64,000 bases of DNA from NCBI GenBank assembly GCA_015680685.1, contig MNCI01004329.1, forward strand, positions 120,469-184,468, written 5' to 3'. Of the stretch, positions 58,579 to 64,000 are shown piece after piece. Source of the DNA: Gnetum montanum (lineage: Eukaryota; Streptophyta; Gnetopsida; Gnetales; Gnetaceae). Under the pieces are notes generated by a model that saw nothing but the letters and a program-made list of their open reading frames with translations, was not told where the DNA came from and searched no databases. The stretch's first letter is position 1. Every line of letters begins with the position of its first letter. The position numbers were made by a program, and so were the translations under genes.

Positions 58579-60069
58579 CAACATACTTTCATGAAACTTA
58601 AAAAAATATAGTAATATGCCCATTAGAATTAAATATATTATTAAGACTAAAAATTATTATAATAATAAATAAATTTCTAATTTGACTATACATCTTATGG
58701 TAAATATTATTAAAAGGAATTGCAATTACTAACACCTAATGTAATGATAAATAAAAGGAAGGACATAGCATGAAGATCGACTACTTGGAGTTTATTTTCA
58801 TCCTACAACCCAAAGATGTAGTAAAAACTAGAAACATGTGGTTTCTATTGAGAAGCATTTAAATGGAATTCTAAAAAGTTTCCTTGTAACAACAACGCAT
58901 TCTAAAACCAACAACATAATTTTCCATACACAGGTTCTTGACCATGCTTGGAATTTGATGCTTTTTTGCATGTCTTTGGGTTATTCATGCTTAACACATG
59001 ATTAAATTTTAGAAAGTGCATCAAGTTGATTCAAATGCAAATTTTTTTTCATGACTTATAAATGTGCTTATCTTTGTATGTGTGTGAGGGAAGTTCAACA
59101 ACTTTAATGATCACAAATTCAAAGTTATTCATTTTTATGCATACGTCATGAATAAATTCTTAAGAGATTGGATTGAATGAAGTAGTTGTAATATCATTAA
59201 TGCATGTAATTAAATAGTTAGAGGTTTATAGTATAATTATGATTTCTAAGTTATTGTATGTTGTAATGACATCTCTTATTCAAAAAGCTATGAATTAGAG
59301 AATTAGAAATTTGGAACTACTTCAAAGGAAAACATAGTTTTAGTTTTTAAAAATAATTTGAAGATCTAAACTACTTCACCAAAGAAAACCTAGTTTTATT
59401 CTTGATTAGTTTAGATTCATTATATTTTGGTGTTATAAATTAAACTTTAGTTGATGACCTTATATCACACAATTTATTTTATTTTTTAGTGAGGAATATT
59501 AAAAGAAAGAAAAAAGCTTTGAAAGAAGGCAAGAAATATCTTGAAGCTTCAACATAAACTATTCACTTCAATTACAAATTTTTGACACTCAAATTATAGT
59601 TGAAATTTCAAGTTGAGTCACATGTCTAAAAGTTAGTATGTCAATCACCTTAGATTTGGATATCCCTTTATGTGTAAATTCTTTACATTAGTTTTACATA
59701 TGGTGTGACATGTTTTGGTGCCTTAGTGGTAAGGCCAACCAATGAGAGATTATCCCTCTTTCTTTAGATAAAATTTAAAATTATTTGTTTATGATGATTC
59801 TTAAAATGAAAAAAAAAACATATACATCATGAGTTATTGATAATTGTATTATTTTAGGTAGAATTTAAATGAAGGCATCCTACATGCTTAACCTAAGTTG
59901 AGCTTAGGTGAACACTCACTACCGAAGGAACACATCACACATCAAGAAACAAATTGAACATCGCTATGGAAGACTATAAATTACTTCATAAAACTCGCAT
60001 CAACAGCAATGAGTACTATATAGCATATGTAACAGTCATAGAGCCCAGTTACTATGGAAAATGGAAAAG
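58579..60069. other. AT-rich intergenic sequence with SINE residue
   Basis: 58660-58720 carries the SINE 3'-body motif (ATTTGACTATACATCTTATG), so the SINE cluster continues on this side of E3. GGTGCCTTAGTGGTAAGGCC at about 59718 looks like a lone A box. No gene. Confidence 0.45.
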
Positions 60070-60074
60070 GGCTT
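60070..60074 (+). repeat. Target site duplication of E7, left copy
   Basis: GGCTT; right copy TGCTT at 63521-63525 (4 of 5). Confidence 0.55.
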
Positions 60075-60606
60075 TGTAATGATACTAGTCTAGCAAAGCA
60101 TCATTTGGCATCATCTTTGAGTTCAAAATTAGCCAATCAACCTAGAGCAAACCCAAAATAGACTACACCTCAATAATCATAGAACTTGCATGCATAGCAT
60201 AAGTGTACATCATCCATTAATCTATGGGTTAGGAGTGTACCAAATACATCACATGAAATCACATAAGTAACATGACCAACACAACATACATAAACATGAC
60301 CACAACAAGCACATGCAATGACAAGGAACACCATTCTCTTATAATGGCTAACACATGTTCCTATTCCAACATATCTATCCCTAAGACCCATTATTGAAGA
60401 GAAGGGTAGTGGCCCAAGCAATAAAGCTAAATCTCCTTCACAAGCCTAGATATCCTTATGATGAAGAACACAAAGGATTCAAGGCCAATGTAGTTCTTTA
60501 ACGATGGTTGTGATAGCATGAAATCCATGAGGATCTCCATGCTTCTTCAGCCCTCATTTTAGAGGAAAACAACCTTCAATTCACCAACAAGGCATGTTTT
60601 CCTACA
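60075..60606 (-). repeat. E7 3' LTR
   Basis: 532 bp, direct repeat of 62989-63520, about 85% similar by eye. The plus strand reads TGTAATGATACTAG ... TTTTCCTACA. Confidence 0.9.
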
Positions 60607-60625
60607 CTCTCCACCCTCCCCCTAC
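60607..60625 (-). promoter_or_regulatory. Polypurine tract of E7
   Basis: Minus strand GTAGGGGGAGGGTGGAGAG immediately before TGTAGG of the 3' LTR. A second purine tract (minus strand of 60640-60660) lies 15-30 bp further in. Confidence 0.75.
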
Positions 60626-61627
60626 ACCAACACAAACCAGTCCACCCCCCTCCCTCCCCTTGAAAGAAGCAACATCCTTAAAACTTAATTCTTTGTTCAT
60701 ATGTTCTTTCAAATGTGAAGAGCATAATGCATATTAAGAATATTAAATAACCCAAAATCCATTTGATAATTACAAACAAAGAAGAAGGTTCAATGGCTAA
60801 GGTAATCCACTATAAAGTATAAATGTTGAAATCAACTTGATATCCAACTAAGACTTAAAGATGCTTACAAAACCTAGGTTAAGAAAGAAAAGGCTTATCC
60901 TTTTTCATGCAAATTGTACCAACCTTTTTACCTAGAGCAAGACTCACTTCACATGCAAACCTTTCCTACACTTGTAGTGATACAAAGATGTCTTCTAGAG
61001 GCACTCAACTCTCCAGCCAAATCTAGCACTTCCTATTTAAAGATAAGTTCTCAATACTACACTTCCTACTCAAATATGTAGTCATAATCCTATGCTTTCT
61101 ACTTGAAGATGCAATCAAGAACATATACCAGCTCATCATGATTTTCATCAAGAACATACACATCATCACCTTCAAATGCATGTGTCCATTCTTTTTTTGA
61201 TATACAAAAATCAATTCATAAAGAAGGTGGTCACACCAAGATGACCATGCTTCAATCCTCTTGGCATTTGTTGTTTTGTTTGACTACTACATCTACCACC
61301 TTATGTTAAGGTGACCAAGCTCCTATGGACCTATTAGAAAGAGTTCAAAACTTCCATATCTTGCTCTTCATAATCATATTTAGAGAACATCAATCCATAA
61401 GATTGATGTTCAATTGCATTCAACCTATGATTCTCATATGGTCTCTTACTACCTCTTTTCATTTAAAGAGTCTAAGAGCATTCTTGAGCATAATCTCCTC
61501 CACCACAAATTTGGTATTTTAAGCCTAGATTCCTCAAATGATATTGAGAGAACCCTCCAAAATGTGGTCATTTGTTCAATGACTCCTACTATTATTGGAA
61601 AGCCTGACATTTCTTATGTCACAAAAA
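60626..61627 (-). other. E7 3' untranslated interior
   Basis: About 1 kb between the gag end and the polypurine tract. I find no pol motif on either strand; the open frames 61023-61214, 61325-61522 and 61414-61659 have no supporting feature. Confidence 0.5.
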
Positions 61628-62891
61628 TTAGTTTTGTTTACTTAGCGCTGGCTCAATAGAAAAGCCTCTAAATCCATGTAAACTTACATATCCATTACCT
61701 CTTCTAGATTTATTACCCTCTTTAGTGCTCTTGAGAAGCTTTTCCACTACACTCTTATCCTTCTTTCTTACCTTGTAATTAAACAAAGTGACAGCAACCT
61801 GGATGGCCTCCATAAATCCTATGATGTTGTGAGTTTTGAGCTTACATTGAACCTAGGGGTTAACTTCATTGAGAAACAATCTTTGTTTGGTGTCCTCACC
61901 AATGTTTGGGATTTGTATGATGATATTTTGATATTCATCAATATACTCTTCTAGATCTCCTATGTGTTGAATCTCCTTTCACTTTGCCTAGGCTTTGTTA
62001 ATAAAATTTCTTGGATGAAAGTTCTCAATTAAAGCCTTCTTGAACTAGTCTCTAATAGGTTTGCTTGTACTATCCTTTTCTTCTTAAAGATGTCAAACCA
62101 CCAAGTTTTCACTATTTCATCCAAGAATTGAATAGCAATGCAAGCTTGTCTTTTAATAGTACATTCATACATTTCTAGGAACTCTTCTACTTTATATAAA
62201 AATGCATCTATCATAGCATCATCTCTATCTTTCTCATAGATTTTTAGTTCCTTTTCTTAGACCTTGGAAACTAATCAACTCAGCCTCGATGTTAGTTCCC
62301 TTACTTCACTGTTAGCTAATCTTTCATGACCCTAATCTCATCATCTAGTGTCTTTTTCAAAGCCTTGATCTTATTTTGTTGGCTTTCATATAAAGCTTAT
62401 TGAATTTCTAGTAATGATCACAACTCCTAATTTCAATCATAAAGGTCTTGGTTAGCAAACTAAAGATCATCAACAACATCCTCAAGTCACTTTAGTAGGT
62501 TTCTTAGCACAATGTTTTGAGTTAGGACAAGTTTCTATTTTCTATTAAAGCCCAACTCTAGAAGAAAAGGAACTTCCATTGGATCCACTAACTATTGGAT
62601 CATACAATCTTTCTCAACTATAGGTAGACTATGCATAATGATTTTGTTTACTTATAATAAATGGCTTCATAGTTCTTGCATCTTTTCAGGGGATTCATCA
62701 ATATCCCTCTTACTAGCCATCTCAACAGTCTCATTCTTGTGTAAATTCTTATATATATCTACATCATTGTGCACCTCCTTGTGGATACGATTGCCTCAAC
62801 TGCCATCTCCCACTAGTCCATTATGAGGATTGGGACTAGAAGAAGTGTTGTTAAGATTTTAAATGCCTTAACTCTTCTTTTTATGCACCAT
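61628..62891 (-). pseudogene. gag: E7 gag (decayed)
   Basis: ATG at 62891 on the minus strand, 98 bp inside the primer site. N-terminal half poorly preserved, with Lys/Glu/Leu-rich, possibly coiled-coil segments (LKKTLDDEIRVMK). Retrotrans_gag core 62214-61850: DAFLYKVEEFLEMYECTIKR, FLDEIVKTWWFDIFKKK, LIENFHPRNFINKA, IQHIGDLEEYIDEYQNIIIQ and RLFLNEVNP. End block 61813-61628 (MEAIQVAVTLFNYKVRKKDK and a basic stretch), stop just after SKQN. The core motifs resemble gags of chromovirus-like Gypsy elements. It is the only protein of this element. Confidence 0.78.
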
Positions 62892-62970
62892 GGTAACACA
62901 AAAGTCATGAACAATGAATCATTATCACAAACCATGTACCAAAAAATACCAATAGCCTTGAACCATAAAC

Positions 62971-62987
62971 CATGGCTATAATACCAA
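62971..62987 (-). promoter_or_regulatory. E7 primer binding site (tRNA-Met type)
   Basis: Minus strand TTGGTATTATAGCCATG against the common initiator tRNA-Met site TTGGTATCAGAGCCATG: two differences. One base from the LTR end TCATTACA. Confidence 0.85.
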
Positions 62988-62988
62988 G

Positions 62989-63520
62989 TGTAATGAGACT
63001 ACTTTGGATAAGCACCATTCAACATCATCCTTGAGTCAAAAATTAGCCAGTCAACCCAAAGTGCACTCAAAATGGACTATGTCTCAATAGTCACAATACC
63101 TACACACATAGCATAAGTGCACATCACCCATTACTTTGTGGGTTAGGAGTGTATTGAGTATGCCACATGAAATCATGTAAGCAACATGACCAACACAACA
63201 CACACAGGCATAACCATAATAAGCACATGCAACCACAAGGGACACTTTTCTCCTATACAAGCTAAGACATGTTCCTACTCTAACACATCTAGCCTTAAGC
63301 CCTACCCTTGAAGAAAATGGTGGTGGCATAAGCATTAGATCCAAAGCTTCTTTGCAAACCTACATATCCTTGTGATGAAGTACACAAAGGAATCATGGCT
63401 AATGTAGTTCTTTAATGATGATTGTGATAGCATGAAACCCATGAGGATCTCCATGCTCCTCCAACCCCTATTACAAAGGCAAATAGCCTTCAATCCATTA
63501 ACAAGGCATGCTTTCCTACA
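62989..63520 (-). repeat. E7 5' LTR
   Basis: 532 bp; plus strand TGTAATGAGACTACTTTG ... CTTTCCTACA. Confidence 0.9.
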
Positions 63521-63525
63521 TGCTT
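63521..63525 (+). repeat. Target site duplication of E7, right copy
   Basis: TGCTT versus GGCTT on the left. Confidence 0.55.
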
Positions 63526-63649
63526 ACTAGGGGATCCTCCAAAAATGACATGCAACATCACCACCTAAATGTTATGTAAAGTAGATAAGGGTTTCCACAT
63601 AAGGGATAGGTGTGGATAAAGAAGCATGTCTAGTGAAAAAAAATTTTAT

Positions 63650-64000
63650 GATAACCTAGAGCATTAGTGCTCTCAATAAAAAAATCTCTGAAATTACCAA
63701 TATCATGAAAAGACAAAGAATCTACATTACGTATCTCCAAGAAATAATATGGAAAGGGAAGAAATCTAAAGATTTAGGCTAGGGTTACAAACTCTTATAC
63801 TCAAGAAAAGAAAATCACTAAAATGGAGTGAGCATCATCATTGATCAATTTATCAAGAATAAATTGGTATAAGTATATCACCATGCTTATTGAATTATGG
63901 AAATCAAACTTGTGCTTAAAAATAAGATCATCAACATCATCAGTGTATATGCTTCACAAATTAGCTTAGAAAATTTTACAAAGCATGATTATTAGGATTT
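63650..64000 (+). pseudogene. LINE endonuclease fragment (RTE-like), running off the window
   Basis: One plus frame (in frame with ATG 63705) reads, with about five stops: KISEITNIMKRQRIYITYLQ, EIIWKGKKSKDLG, GYKLLYSRKEN, NGVSIIIDQF, KLVLKNKIINIISVYASQIS. This is the start of the apurinic-type endonuclease domain of plant non-LTR elements: the CLQETKW segment (Glu kept as LQE), the NGVGI segment and the INVISAYAPQ segment. RT would lie beyond the window. Wording and spacing are RTE-like rather than L1-like, but this is a weak distinction. Confidence 0.75.

Larger units (their letters stand above)
60075..63520 (-). mobile_element. E7: gag-only LTR element with tRNA-Met primer site
   Basis: 3,446 bp on the minus strand with two 532-bp LTRs, a tRNA-Met-type primer site, one decayed gag and a purine-rich tract before the 3' LTR. 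No protease, RT, RNase H or integrase motif in the 2.4-kb interior. LTRs start TGTAGGAAA and end TCATTACA on the minus strand. This is the layout of a gag-only terminal-repeat retrotransposon (TR-GAG type). Confidence 0.87.

Noticed and set aside
1-64000. CRISPR array or prokaryotic operon
   Set aside because: No short regularly spaced repeats with unique spacers and no dense ORFs; plant retroelements throughout.

Overview
The window is nuclear DNA from a seed plant with a very large, repeat-dominated genome. A gymnosperm such as a conifer fits best, but this is inference from AT-richness, old nested LTR retrotransposons and strong decay; nothing in the sequence proves the species. I found no intact host gene, rRNA, tRNA gene or CRISPR array. 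Nearly everything recognisable is transposon-derived. Most reading frames are broken by stops at former Gln, Trp and Arg codons plus small indels, as expected for long-methylated, inactive repeats.

Layout. 1-1413: unassigned. 1414-10829: an old LTR, split by Athila-like Ty3/Gypsy element E1 (1738-10353, duplicated target ATTGT). 10830-15148: unassigned sequence, a tentative LTR and an Athila-like gag fragment. 15149-25853: E4, a minus-strand Tat-type Ty3/Gypsy element with gag, protease, an extra archaeal-type RNase H, RT, RNase H and integrase; its 3' part also holds an 881-bp repeat (R2) and an unrecognised 167-codon reading frame. 25854-29809: E5, a truncated plus-strand chromovirus (RNase H, integrase, chromodomain-like tail, 3' LTR). 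29815-42662: E2, an Athila-like element with both LTRs, tRNA-Asp-type primer site, gag-pol and a long extra ORF, duplicated target ATCTT. 42916-43795: second R2 copy. 43796-47180: decayed internal sequence of an Athila-like element. 48000-49219: cluster of tRNA-derived SINE remnants. 49225-58573: E3, a relative of E2 that kept gag and the extra ORF but has no RT, RNase H or integrase. 60075-63520: E7, a minus-strand gag-only element with 532-bp LTRs. 63650-64000: endonuclease part of an RTE-like LINE running off the window.

How the parts relate. E1, E2, E3 and the split LTR are one superfamily: same LTR ends, same TATA position, related gag, a common untranslated spacer after integrase and a 21-nt box just before the 3' LTR. 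E2 and E3 also share a roughly 900-codon sense ORF between spacer and 3' LTR, with a globular N-terminal part and a long heptad-rich C-terminal part, each opening directly after a splice-acceptor-like AG. E3 (gag plus extra ORF) and E7 (gag only) look like non-autonomous elements that would need pol enzymes in trans. The main points for follow-up are the extra ORF, the pol-less E3 and E7, the position of the second RNase H in E4, and the 167-codon frame with its own TATA box.
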